Below the pieces are notes generated by a model. It was not told where the DNA came from. It searched no databases and saw only the letters and a list, made by a program, of their open reading frames with translations. 25,844 nt of DNA from Bacillota bacterium (GTDB lineage: Bacteria > Bacillota > Clostridia > Christensenellales > Aristaeellaceae). The translations under genes and the position numbers were made by a program. How positions within the stretch are numbered: position 1 is the stretch's first letter; the number at the start of each line of letters is the position of its first letter. The stretch spans positions 1-25,844 of the forward strand of contig JAEWTC010000159.1 in the NCBI GenBank assembly GCA_023459675.1, written 5' to 3'. Below are positions 16,597 through 25,298 of the stretch, in pieces.

Positions 16597-18564
16597 TTAC
16601 ACGTCGGATTTCAGTTTCATCCGCAGGTTCATCACCGTGACCGCGAAGATGACCACGAACAGGAAAATGCCCATCGCGGAGGCCTCGCCGTATTTCTGGA
16701 ACTTGGACATGTTGAAATACAGCTCCAGCATCGGCGTATACGTGGCGTGGCCGGGGCCGCCGCCGGTGGTGAGGTAGATACGGCCGAAATCCTGCACGGA
16801 GGCGATGAAGCTGACGACGAACAGGTATTTCAGCTGCGGTGCAATCAGCGGGACGTCGAGGCTGATTATGGATCGAAACCACCCGCAGCCGTCGATCTTG
16901 GCGGCGTCGTAGATCGAATCCGGGATGCTGATCAGCGCGCCGTAGATGATGAGGTACGCCCCGATCCACGGGAAGCCGATGAACACCAGCGCCCAGATCG
17001 CCGTCTGCCCGTTCCCAAGCCACGACATGGCGTATTGCCCCAGCCCGATCAGCCGGAGGAAGCCGTTGACCAGGCCGTCCATGCCCAGGATGCCGGTCGT
17101 CCAGATCAAAAGGCTTGCCACACCCGGCATGATCGCCGGCAGGTACAGCAAAACGCGCGTCGTATACTGCGCCCGCTTGGAGCGCATGGCGATAATCAGC
17201 TCCGCGAACAGCACCGACGGCACCAGCGCTTTGACCAGATCGGTGACCAGCAGGATGAGCATGTTGCCCACGCCCGTCCAGAAGTAATTATTGTGGATCA
17301 TGCTCTGGAAGTTCGCAAAGCCCACGAACTTCTGCGAAACACCGGGAACGTACTCCGTAAACGCGATGAAAAGCCCCGAGAAAATGGGAACGTAGCAGAA
17401 CACGATCAGCAGGGCAAGCGTCGGCAGCAGCATCAAATAAGATTTCCTGTGCCTGCGGATCGCCCGCAGCGTGTTGCGTGTTCTGCCCCATACCGCCCTG
17501 CGGGCACGCGGGAACACGTTGAGCAGGCTGACGGCGGCAAACAGCGCGCAAGGGATGGTCAGCCAGCCGAGCCAGTTCAGCGCGGCCCGCACGGACGCCG
17601 CCGAACGCAGCGCCGATAAGCCGTATACGTCCATGCCGCCTTTATAGAGCAGGTACAGCCGGTCGCCGCGGGAATCCGCCGCCAGGCGGACGACGTCGTC
17701 CCGGACCTTCGCGGCGGCGACGGTCTTGCCGTTTGCGCCGATCAGGATCAAATCCCCGCCGGTCACAACCGCGATCGTTTCGCCCGTGCTCTCGTCTAAG
17801 CCGACGGCCAGGATGGGCTTTGCAAACGTCTGCCGCCATTGCTCGGTCAGGGTTTCGTCCAGCGCGATGCAGTTGTTGGCGGCGTCGGCTACGATGAGCG
17901 TCCGGCGCTGCCGGTCGAACGCGAGAAACAGCGGATTGTAGTCCAGCTGCGCCTGCCGGAGCACCGTTCCGGCCGAATCGTATACCACAATGCTGCCGTC
18001 GTTGGATACCGCGAGCAGCTCGCCGTCCGCGTTATAAAACAGCGCCTTCAGCGTCGTCAACACGCTCCACTGGGCAAGGCGCTGACCGGCGGCGTCGATG
18101 ACGTCCACCCGGTTTTTGGAAAACGAGAGCGACGAACCCACGGCAATCCGGCTGCCATCCGCGTTGACGGCAAGTAAAATCGGCCGGTAGGACGTCGTAT
18201 ACCGCATCAGTTCCCGCCCCGCGGAATCTAGCGCGTACACCGTGCGGTTATCGGCGGAAGCGATCGCTTTCTCCCCGTCAAACCGGATATCCAGAATGGA
18301 GTTCTCGGCGGTCAGCGACCATACGGCGTCGCCGTTTGCGTCCATGCCGATCAGGCAGCCGGCGCGGTCTCCCACGACGATCTGTCCGCTTGCGGGGTTC
18401 ACCGCGATCACAGCCGCGTCCCCGCTGGCCGCAAGCGCTGCCTCTTTCACGTCCGAAGCCCGCCTTGCCAGAGACGCCTTACCCAGCAGGCAGGCGGCCA
18501 GCAGCAGCAGCGCAGCAGCAAGGAGCAGCGGATAGCGGTATTTGCGCAGTCGTTCCAGGTTCAT
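16597..18564 (-). CDS. beta-propeller domain fused to MalF-like ABC permease
   Basis: A 655-residue fusion. Residues ~11-28 are a membrane helix after a basic start; ~45-315 contain repeated ~40-residue blade-like units of WD40/PQQ type (for example IAVNPASGQIVVGDRAG, FDGEKAIASADNRTVYALDS, YNADGELLAVSNDGSIVVYDS); ~330-348 is a second helix; ~372-655 is a complete MalF-type permease with EAA loop DAAKIDGCGWF at ~553-563 and the typical LTTGGGPGHATYTPMLELY. Basic residues before helix 1 and after helix 2 put the propeller outside the cell. GGAGG seven bases before the ATG at 18564 supports this start over the one at 18582. The propeller may help catch substrate or dock the binding protein; this is inference. 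Confidence 0.88.
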   Translation of the reverse strand: MNLERLRKYRYPLLLAAALLLLAACLLGKASLARRASDVKEAALAASGDAAVIAVNPASGQIVVGDRAGCLIGMDANGDAVWSLTAENSILDIRFDGEKAIASADNRTVYALDSAGRELMRYTTSYRPILLAVNADGSRIAVGSSLSFSKNRVDVIDAAGQRLAQWSVLTTLKALFYNADGELLAVSNDGSIVVYDSAGTVLRQAQLDYNPLFLAFDRQRRTLIVADAANNCIALDETLTEQWRQTFAKPILAVGLDESTGETIAVVTGGDLILIGANGKTVAAAKVRDDVVRLAADSRGDRLYLLYKGGMDVYGLSALRSAASVRAALNWLGWLTIPCALFAAVSLLNVFPRARRAVWGRTRNTLRAIRRHRKSYLMLLPTLALLIVFCYVPIFSGLFIAFTEYVPGVSQKFVGFANFQSMIHNNYFWTGVGNMLILLVTDLVKALVPSVLFAELIIAMRSKRAQYTTRVLLYLPAIMPGVASLLIWTTGILGMDGLVNGFLRLIGLGQYAMSWLGNGQTAIWALVFIGFPWIGAYLIIYGALISIPDSIYDAAKIDGCGWFRSIISLDVPLIAPQLKYLFVVSFIASVQDFGRIYLTTGGGPGHATYTPMLELYFNMSKFQKYGEASAMGIFLFVVIFAVTVMNLRMKLKSDV

Positions 18565-18610
18565 ACCGGAACCTCCAATCATCGGGGGGGATTGCCGGGC
18601 ATACCAGGGT

Positions 18611-18644
18611 GCCGGAGGAAAGGCCGCCGGGCCTTCCCTCCGGC
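18611..18644 (-). promoter_or_regulatory. hairpin between binding-protein and permease genes
   Basis: 18611-18625 and 18630-18644 are 15-base inverted arms around a four-base loop; the one mismatch becomes a G-U pair in minus-strand RNA. No U run follows, so it is not a full terminator. At the solute-binding/permease junction such a stem usually protects the upstream message and lowers read-through, giving more binding protein than permease. Confidence 0.6.
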
Positions 18645-18657
18645 GGGGTGAGGGGGG

Positions 18658-20205
18658 TTAAGGTAACGGGCTCTTGGAGGGGTCGTCCGTGGCGGTGGCG
18701 TTCATGCCCATCATGGTCAGGTAGCGCGGAACGGAGGCTACCAGAGCCGCTTGATAGAGGCTGGCAAACTCATCCATGGTAATCGTGCCCTGGAAATACT
18801 GTTGGGAGTAATCCTGGAACGCGCGGGTGCTCTCGGCGTCCAAACCGCTGGAGAACACATAGAACGGGTTGGAAGCGGGATGCGCGCCGTCGTACTTCAA
18901 CGCCGCGAACAGCTCGCGCCATTTGTCGGGCATCACGGCGTTCTTGACAAGCGACGTGCCTTCGGGCGCCAGGCCGTTGTCCAGCATCGCCTGATAACGC
19001 ACCGCCTGGCCGTCGGGCGAGAGGTAGTACATCATAAAGTCCATGTTCAGGTCGTTTTGCGCCTTGTCCTTGTTGATGACGCCGACGAAGCCGACCTGGC
19101 CGCCAATCTCGCGCGTATAATCTACGCCGACCAGATCCCCGGTCATCGGCGGGCTTTTGAAGAAGCCGAGGTCGAACGTCTCGGTCGCGCTGGCGGCTTC
19201 CATCAACTTGTCAAAGCTGCCGGCGAAGCTGGTGGTGTTCAGAAGGATCGCGGCCTTGCCCTGCAGGAAAATGTTCTGCGCGGTGAGGAAATCGGTGCCG
19301 AAGAACCCTTCCTCCACGTATTCGGGGATAATTTTCTTGAAGTTCTGGAACATGTCCTTGTATTTGGCGGTATCCGGTCCGACTTCGCCGTCCAGTATCA
19401 TCCGCAGCACGCGGATGGAGTTGAACGCAACCTTGGTGGCGCTGTCGTTGTAGCGGTCCGTGGGATCAAACGTCCACGCGGTCATCAAATCGGGGTCGTA
19501 GTTGTAGTCGCCATCCTTGACCAACGCCAGGGGCTCCATATCGCGGAAGTACTGGTCCACGTAGATCCACTGCAGCCAGCCCAGATGCGCGTTGATGGAG
19601 TTCGCGTCGCCCGCGATGGAGAAAGGCGTGTAGCCCGCGTCCTTGATCTTTTTGCAGACGTCCACAAGCTCGTCCCACGTCGTGGGCGGTTCCACGCCCG
19701 CCTTGGCGAAGATATCCTTGTTGTAGAACCACACGACCTGCGTGGAATCCGTGCAGATGGTGAAGATCCCGTTAAACACGTTGATGGCGTACGCTTCCGG
19801 TTCCAGTCCGTTCATCCAGGGCTCGCCGCCCATGTAGGGGTTGGGGCGGTTGAGGTACAGCGAATAGTCGGCAAATTTGCCCTGCGCGAAATAGGCGATG
19901 GCGGTGTTGTTGATGACGATATCCGCGGTCATATCGCCGCCGGCCAGCTGGGTGCCCAGCCACTCGGCATAGGTGGTGGTTTCCTTGTTGTCCACCACGA
20001 CGGTTACGCCGGGGTTACGCGCCATATAGTCCGCCGCAAGCGCGTCCCAAACCGGTTTGGAAAGCTCCATGGGCAGGCTGATGGTGATGGTGCCGCTGAG
20101 CGCCGACGCGCTCTGCGCGCTTGCGAGGCCGGCGACGGAGACCATCGAAACGAGCATCAGCACGGCAAGCAAAAGGGACAGGGTTCGTTTTTGGAAAACC
20201 TTCAT
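18658..20205 (-). CDS. sugar ABC transporter solute-binding protein
   Basis: A 515-residue family-1 extracellular solute-binding protein that should capture an oligosaccharide for the two permeases downstream. Signal peptide at 1-30 (KRTLSLLLAVLMLVSMVSVAGLASA), then a typical start of lobe one (GTITISLPMELSKPVWDALAADY). It contains familiar SBP_bac_1 features such as NKDIFAKAGVEPPTTWDELVDVCKKIKDAGYTP around 170-205. It lacks the lipobox cysteine that anchors most such proteins in Gram-positive bacteria, so it would be released by signal peptidase I or held by an uncleaved helix. AGGAGG is seven bases before the ATG. A stable hairpin lies after the stop. Confidence 0.92.
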   Translation of the reverse strand: MKVFQKRTLSLLLAVLMLVSMVSVAGLASAQSASALSGTITISLPMELSKPVWDALAADYMARNPGVTVVVDNKETTTYAEWLGTQLAGGDMTADIVINNTAIAYFAQGKFADYSLYLNRPNPYMGGEPWMNGLEPEAYAINVFNGIFTICTDSTQVVWFYNKDIFAKAGVEPPTTWDELVDVCKKIKDAGYTPFSIAGDANSINAHLGWLQWIYVDQYFRDMEPLALVKDGDYNYDPDLMTAWTFDPTDRYNDSATKVAFNSIRVLRMILDGEVGPDTAKYKDMFQNFKKIIPEYVEEGFFGTDFLTAQNIFLQGKAAILLNTTSFAGSFDKLMEAASATETFDLGFFKSPPMTGDLVGVDYTREIGGQVGFVGVINKDKAQNDLNMDFMMYYLSPDGQAVRYQAMLDNGLAPEGTSLVKNAVMPDKWRELFAALKYDGAHPASNPFYVFSSGLDAESTRAFQDYSQQYFQGTITMDEFASLYQAALVASVPRYLTMMGMNATATDDPSKSPLP

Positions 20206-20279
20206 GAGTCATCCTCCTTTTTATTGGTTGTCTATGTGATGGGCCGCCTCGGAACGGACGGACGGCCAACAATCCTGTT

Positions 20280-21314
20280 TCAACTCTCGCTCGCGGCGAA
20301 GAGCGCGTTTATGATCCGCTGATAATTACGCCAGTCCTCATGCAGGCGCAGGCTGTTCGTAAGGATCACGGCCGCGGCCCGGTAGGGCGGATCAATGAGC
20401 AGCATGCAGCCGGTCATTCCCGTGTGCGCGGCGGCCTGCGGCGAGTTCAAATCGCCGAAGCAGCCCGCCGGATCGCCCGCGCCCTTGATCCACAGCCCCG
20501 GGGAACGCATAAATTTGCCGCTCGTGCTTTCCCTGAGCATCAGCTGCGCCGCCATGGAGCTGAGCACCCGCTTGCCCTGCCATACGCCGTCGTCCAGCAG
20601 CATCTGCGCGAAACGGATCAGGTCGTCCGCCGTGGTGTACAGGCCGCTGTCGCCCGTGGCGACGGGCACGCAAGCCTCGGGGAAGGAGCGGTTCTCCCGC
20701 GCATACCAGGGCAGGAGATACTCCGTTTGCGAAAGCGCGGACAGTTCAAAGGTCGAATGCGTCATTTCCAGCGGCGCGAACAGCACATCCCGCGCAAGCG
20801 TCTCCAGTTCGCAGCCTGCCGTGCGCATGAGGATATCCGCAAGGATCGCGTAACCGAACGTCCAGTACGCCGCCCTTTCGCCGGCCGCGTATTTGCGCTT
20901 GTCCACGGCATAAATCTTGCGGTAGAACGCTTCCCGCTCTTCCATAGACTTGGGCCACGGGATGATCAGCATCTCGTCGTAACCCGCGGTGTGCGTCATC
21001 AGCTGGAAAATGGTCACGTCGTCAAAGGGATATTCGGGAATGTAGCGTTTCACGGGATCGCCCAGCGCGAACATGCCGCGCTCCACCAGCGAAAGAACGA
21101 GCGCCGCCGTAACGGGCTTGGTGGAGGACGCGATGTTGAGCCTGGTTTCCCAAGTCAGGGGGCGGCTGTCCGGCGCCGGAGTTTCCCTGCCGCCAAGGAA
21201 ACGATAGGTCTCCGTGCCGCCGCGCATCATGCGCACGGAAAAGCAGGGGCTCAGCCCGCTTTCCATCAGGCCGCCGAAATAAGCGTCCAACGCCTGCGCG
21301 TTCATCCGTTCCAT
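20280..21314 (-). CDS. beta-lactamase-fold serine hydrolase
   Basis: A 344-residue protein of the beta-lactamase/PBP4*/esterase family (Pfam Beta-lactamase type). The SxxK pair is S63-STK66, Y150 occupies the tyrosine position but is followed by WT instead of SN, and HTG in AAHTGMTG replaces the KTG box, as in many family esterases. There is no signal peptide, so action on cell-wall peptides or secreted antibiotics is unlikely; de-acylation of imported sugars fits better (inference). AGGAGG at 21323-21328 supports the ATG at 21314, which overlaps the end of the preceding gene by 13 bases, a sign of coupled translation. Confidence 0.82.
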   Translation of the reverse strand: MERMNAQALDAYFGGLMESGLSPCFSVRMMRGGTETYRFLGGRETPAPDSRPLTWETRLNIASSTKPVTAALVLSLVERGMFALGDPVKRYIPEYPFDDVTIFQLMTHTAGYDEMLIIPWPKSMEEREAFYRKIYAVDKRKYAAGERAAYWTFGYAILADILMRTAGCELETLARDVLFAPLEMTHSTFELSALSQTEYLLPWYARENRSFPEACVPVATGDSGLYTTADDLIRFAQMLLDDGVWQGKRVLSSMAAQLMLRESTSGKFMRSPGLWIKGAGDPAGCFGDLNSPQAAAHTGMTGCMLLIDPPYRAAAVILTNSLRLHEDWRNYQRIINALFAASES

Positions 21315-24184
21315 GCAACCAGCCTCCTGTCCGCCGTTTCGCGGTACACAACGTACCAGCGGTTTGTTTCTTCAATCGTCAGCGCGCGGCCGCCGCGCGC
21401 GAGGGGAACGGGTTTCCGGGTTTCGAACAGATGCGGCCCGCAATAGGCAGCCTGCCAGCCGTCGCCGCGGAGGGACGGCAGGGAAAATTCCCCCGCTTCG
21501 CTGCTGATGACGGCATACGCCTCGGCAACGCCGTCCGCAAGCCATGCGGCCTCCAGCCTGCACCAGCCGATATCCGCCGTCCGTTCCATCAGCCGGCAGG
21601 GTTTACCGTCCACGGCGAACCGCCGCAAGCGTTCGGCGGCCAGCGAAACCAGGTTTCCTTCGCCGTCCAGCCGGTAGGTGACGATCCCGTCCGCCTGGAT
21701 TTCCATACGGCGGCCTCGGATGCGTTCGTCGATATCGATCGCCGAGGGCGGCAGCGCCAGCACTTGGACAATCGCCTTGTCCTGTTCCGCGTCGCGGTAG
21801 AACGACCCGTACCAGGTTTCGGGCACGGTGCGCATATGCCTCGTAATGCTGACGGCTCCGTTGGGGAACGCCTGCAGGAGGTAGGGCGCCGCCTCCGGGC
21901 GGGACGCCTTTTCAAAGCTGCCGTCCCCGTACGCGCCCGCGGCGCAGAGGATATCAAACAGCGTGTGCAGGTCCGCGCCCTGCGAGATGGACTGATCATC
22001 CCGCGGGCGGAACCCGCAGAACAGCGCCAGCCCGCCGGAGGGATACTCCCGGCTCACACCCACGCAGCGGTCCCCGGCGAACGCGCAGGGCTCCGCAGCC
22101 GCCGCCGGCGTAACGGGGTAGAGGAAATCCGGCAGAAAATCCGTCGGCACAACCATCGGAGGAATTCCGCCCAGCCTTCCCTGAAAGCGTACCCGCTCCC
22201 CCTGCGCGGCAAGCCCGCCGTGTGAAAACCCGAGCCCGGCAATCCCGAACAGCTCCATCCAGCGGCGCTCCGTTTCCGCGTCGGTTTGGGCGGGCGCGGC
22301 GCACCAGATTACCCTGGCACCCTGCTCCGCCGCCGCGCGGAGGGCCTGAAGCGCTTCGTTTGCCATCAGCGGCGCGTATAAAACGCACACGGCGCGGTAC
22401 GCGCGCTCCCCCACCTGCACAGCCGCCCCGTTGATACCCCGGAAGCGTTTGATAAACTGCTCTTCCGTGCAGTAATCGCAATAGCCGTACTGCACCATCC
22501 AGCTGCCGAAGCGCTCTTCCACGCTGTTCAAATCCAGCGGGTAGAGCATCAGCACGTCGCTTTGGCGTACGGTGAGCCCCTGCGCCAGATGGTGCGCCAG
22601 AAAGGTGTGCCCGTCGCTGAGCAGGCCGTACGCGGTGCCCACGCGGGCCAGCCGCGTGAGCAGCTGTTTGGGGCTGCCCCACATGCCGTAGTAGCCCATG
22701 GGAACCTTGTTTACGGCCGAAAGCCCCGCTGCGAACGCCGCGCCGTAATAGCAGCGGTCCAGCTGCCCGCCTTCCGGATGATCCGTGCCGCCGCCGCTGA
22801 GGAACTCGTTCCACTGGAAGTAGTCGCAGCAGGCGGACATGTTTTCCCGAATGGAGGACGACCACTGGAAGGCGGGCAGGTAATCGTACCGGCAGACGGG
22901 CGCGGTTTTCTCCCCCGCGAACCGATCCGATTCGCCGAACCGGTCGCAGGTCGGGGATTCCTGCCAGGTGGAATGCGCGCTCGTCCAGATTTCACTGCCG
23001 AACAGCGTTTCCGCGTAGTTCTTCGTGTCGCAGCACAAATCCACCACCCTGCGCTGGAGCAGATCGTAATACCGCTTGCGGAAAAGCCAGGTAGCGCGCA
23101 CATCCCGCACGTCTTTGCCAAACACGTGCTGCGACGGCAGCTTGCCCTCGGGCCCGTTCAGAAAATCATGCCTGTGGTAAGCGAAGTAAACGAGATATTT
23201 CTCAAAATCACGGTATTGCGCCCCGTACCGCCGCGCATACGCGGCGGCGAGCGCGTTGGTCAGATACCGCACGCGCAGTTCGGACTCGTGCCCGAAATGC
23301 GACGCAAGGTCCCAATCGAACTGGATGTGCATTTCGTCGGAATAAAAGCCCGCGTAGTGGATTCCGTGGCGCTGGTGCAGGTTGAGGATCGATTGCATGT
23401 ACGGGTACGCGTCCGGGCTGAAGTAATCCAATTCCGGCGTGGCATATCGAACCGTAACCAGGCACCGGCGCTTGCCGCAGGCGGTGCGGCCGTACACCCT
23501 GAGCGGCGCGCTGCCGTAGCCGGCCGGGGAAATGGTTTCCCGCTCGGGATGCGCTTCATAGCGGACGTCCGCCGAGATGTTCACAATCCCGTCTGGATCC
23601 ACGGCGTAATACGGCGTATCGCCGATCCGCTCTTCGTCAAACGCGAAGGCCGATACGCGCATAAGCCGCAGGCGCGCCGGGCCTTTGTTGTTGTACCACT
23701 GCGTCTGCAGCGGCAGATCGGCCGCAAAGTTCCCGTCCGCATCGACGGCGCATTCCTCAAACTGCACGGTCTGCCCGCCCTCCGCGTGAAGACGCGCGTA
23801 TCCGCCGCCCACGTCCAGCGGCGAAACTACGCTTGCGGAAAAGGCCATCCCCGCCTCCGCCGCCATGCGGGATATTACCTCGTACGCCGCCACCGTTTTT
23901 TCCGAATCCGGAAAACAGGTGCGCCGGGAACCGCCGAAAAAGTAATCGTAGGACACTTCCAGGCACGCCGCGTCCTGCGCCCGCCCCTGTTCCAGCAGGT
24001 CTGCCAGTGAAACGTCCGGCCCGTACGCCGCCCGCAGCTCCCCGGAATAGCCCTTCTCCCGCACAGGCAGCAGCGGTTGGGCCGGATCTTCGATGATCCG
24101 GTCGAGCATCTTCTCGTCCGTAATCAGCAGCGCGATCCGGCCTTCCAGAAACCGAAGCTTTCCCCGGCGGTTGAGAATGTTCAT
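21302..24184 (-). CDS. uncharacterised putative glycoside hydrolase, 960 aa
   Basis: No family is recognised with certainty. The first gene after lacI, it encodes a large cytoplasmic protein without signal peptide. Residues ~75-130 and ~255-500 look like a TIM-barrel glycosidase: SDEMHIQFDWD (D283, E284) resembles acid motifs of clan GH-A enzymes, and E398 in GSEIW is another candidate. VLMLYPLDLNSVEERFG (544-560) and YRAVCVLYAPLMANEALQAL (596-615) with GARVIWCAAP mirror the order and spacing of VLILHPL and YRAVVVPP in the GH106 protein of this operon, and recall the trimerisation domain of GH42. The C-terminal ~250 residues appear to be beta-rich. GAGGG precedes the ATG. Unrelated metabolic roles cannot be excluded, but operon position favours a glycosidase. 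Confidence 0.7.
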   Translation of the reverse strand: MNILNRRGKLRFLEGRIALLITDEKMLDRIIEDPAQPLLPVREKGYSGELRAAYGPDVSLADLLEQGRAQDAACLEVSYDYFFGGSRRTCFPDSEKTVAAYEVISRMAAEAGMAFSASVVSPLDVGGGYARLHAEGGQTVQFEECAVDADGNFAADLPLQTQWYNNKGPARLRLMRVSAFAFDEERIGDTPYYAVDPDGIVNISADVRYEAHPERETISPAGYGSAPLRVYGRTACGKRRCLVTVRYATPELDYFSPDAYPYMQSILNLHQRHGIHYAGFYSDEMHIQFDWDLASHFGHESELRVRYLTNALAAAYARRYGAQYRDFEKYLVYFAYHRHDFLNGPEGKLPSQHVFGKDVRDVRATWLFRKRYYDLLQRRVVDLCCDTKNYAETLFGSEIWTSAHSTWQESPTCDRFGESDRFAGEKTAPVCRYDYLPAFQWSSSIRENMSACCDYFQWNEFLSGGGTDHPEGGQLDRCYYGAAFAAGLSAVNKVPMGYYGMWGSPKQLLTRLARVGTAYGLLSDGHTFLAHHLAQGLTVRQSDVLMLYPLDLNSVEERFGSWMVQYGYCDYCTEEQFIKRFRGINGAAVQVGERAYRAVCVLYAPLMANEALQALRAAAEQGARVIWCAAPAQTDAETERRWMELFGIAGLGFSHGGLAAQGERVRFQGRLGGIPPMVVPTDFLPDFLYPVTPAAAAEPCAFAGDRCVGVSREYPSGGLALFCGFRPRDDQSISQGADLHTLFDILCAAGAYGDGSFEKASRPEAAPYLLQAFPNGAVSITRHMRTVPETWYGSFYRDAEQDKAIVQVLALPPSAIDIDERIRGRRMEIQADGIVTYRLDGEGNLVSLAAERLRRFAVDGKPCRLMERTADIGWCRLEAAWLADGVAEAYAVISSEAGEFSLPSLRGDGWQAAYCGPHLFETRKPVPLARGGRALTIEETNRWYVVYRETADRRLVAWNG

Positions 24185-24220
24185 GCCGTTCCCTCTTGCG
24201 TTTTGCGTGTGTTTCAGGTA

Positions 24221-24234
24221 GTTACTCGTGTAAC
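24221..24234. promoter_or_regulatory. LacI-type operator before the operon's first enzyme gene
   Basis: GTTACTCGTGTAAC differs by one base from the perfect palindrome at 25299-25312 next to lacI. It sits 36 bases before the ATG at 24184. No clear promoter boxes accompany it, so it may act as a roadblock or support looping with the other site. Confidence 0.65.
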
Positions 24235-24271
24235 CACTGCGTACGGTCCGGCTCCGGCCGGGGCAGCGCGC

Positions 24272-25243
24272 CTAGCCGCGTTTGGCGGGCGCGATGCTAT
24301 CCCGTGCGATAAACTTTGCCGTATACAGATGGTCTTCCAGCGGTTTATGATTGATTTTCGCGAGGATCGCCTGCATCAGCGACTGGCCGATCTCCGACGA
24401 ATTGACGTCGAACGTGGATAGCGACGGGCTGTACCACTTCAGGATGCTCAAATTATCGCAGCCGACCAGGGAAACGTCGGTTGGTATCCGAAGCCCGGCG
24501 TCGCGCAGCGCCTTGGCCGCGCCGATGGCCATCAAATCGTTGATGGCGAAAACGGCGGTAAAGGGAACGTTGCGGCGGAGCAGTTCCTCCATGGCGCTCT
24601 TGCCCGTATCCTCGTCGGTTTTATAGTCCTGCCGCCCGTCCACAATCAGGTCGTCGTCCAGATCCAGATGGTAGGCGCGAATGGCTTGCATAAAGTGCCG
24701 GAACCGGTTATGGTACGCATCCGACAGGCGGAGACCGCTGAGGAACGCGATGCGGCGGTGGCCGAGCTTCATCAGCGTTTCGACCATTTCAAAAATGGCG
24801 GGCTGGAAATCGATATTCGTATGGTCGTCCAGCGTGACCCACGGCGTCGCCGCGCCCAGATACTGGAGCACCGGCTCCTTCTTCATCGCGATGATCACGC
24901 CGTCGATCCCCCGGCTGGACAGATCCACGATCGTTTTGGGATCGCTGACGGATACGGGTATGACGGAAACCAGATAGCCTTTGGGGGAAGCCACCCGCTG
25001 CGCGCCCTCCAGAATTTCGTTGTAATGGGGATTGCGCATATTATCCACCAGCATGGTGATCTGCCGCGTTTCATTTTTTACCAAACTCCGCGCCACCATA
25101 TTGGGGCGGTACTGGAGCTTCTCCACGGCGTCGAGCACCTTGCGGCGGACTTCCGGCGTTACGTTTTTGCTGTCGTTCATCACGTAGGATACCGTAGCGA
25201 CTGAATACCCCGAGAGCTTGGCAACGTCCTTGCGGGTCGGCAC
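24272..25243 (-). CDS. LacI-family transcription regulator
   Basis: A 323-residue repressor. The N-terminal helix-turn-helix reads RKDVAKLSGYSVATVSYVMN (4-23), followed by the hinge YRPNMVARSL (~46-55) and a sugar-binding periplasmic-type core starting TRQITMLVDNM. GTG at 25243 was chosen because it starts the family's usual VPTRKDVAK and has a GGAGGG site eight bases upstream; starts further up at 25273 are not needed. It should sense a sugar from the substrate glycan and release the operators at 25299-25312 and 24221-24234. It is the first gene of the operon, 87 bases ahead of the large glycosidase-like gene. Confidence 0.93.
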   Translation of the reverse strand: MPTRKDVAKLSGYSVATVSYVMNDSKNVTPEVRRKVLDAVEKLQYRPNMVARSLVKNETRQITMLVDNMRNPHYNEILEGAQRVASPKGYLVSVIPVSVSDPKTIVDLSSRGIDGVIIAMKKEPVLQYLGAATPWVTLDDHTNIDFQPAIFEMVETLMKLGHRRIAFLSGLRLSDAYHNRFRHFMQAIRAYHLDLDDDLIVDGRQDYKTDEDTGKSAMEELLRRNVPFTAVFAINDLMAIGAAKALRDAGLRIPTDVSLVGCDNLSILKWYSPSLSTFDVNSSEIGQSLMQAILAKINHKPLEDHLYTAKFIARDSIAPAKRG

Positions 25244-25298
25244 GGTTTCATCCCTCCATTTGGCGGTGAACAAACGGCACGCGTTATTTCTTTCGATG

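Noticed and set aside
15877..17619. 580-codon plus-strand open frame, rich in Arg, His, Gln and Asp
   Set aside because: It lies opposite the two permease genes, has no ribosome binding site or recognisable domain, and its composition is that of an antisense shadow in high-GC DNA.
18751..20322. 523-codon plus-strand open frame opposite the binding-protein gene
   Set aside because: The minus-strand frame has a signal peptide, ribosome binding site and clear family; the plus frame has none of these.
22562..24010. 482-codon plus-strand open frame opposite the 960-residue protein
   Set aside because: Antisense shadow without start signals or motifs.
24248..24261. Small inverted repeat CCGGC/GCCGG after lacI, considered as a terminator
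   Set aside because: Only five base pairs and no U run; lacI and the next gene may be read together.
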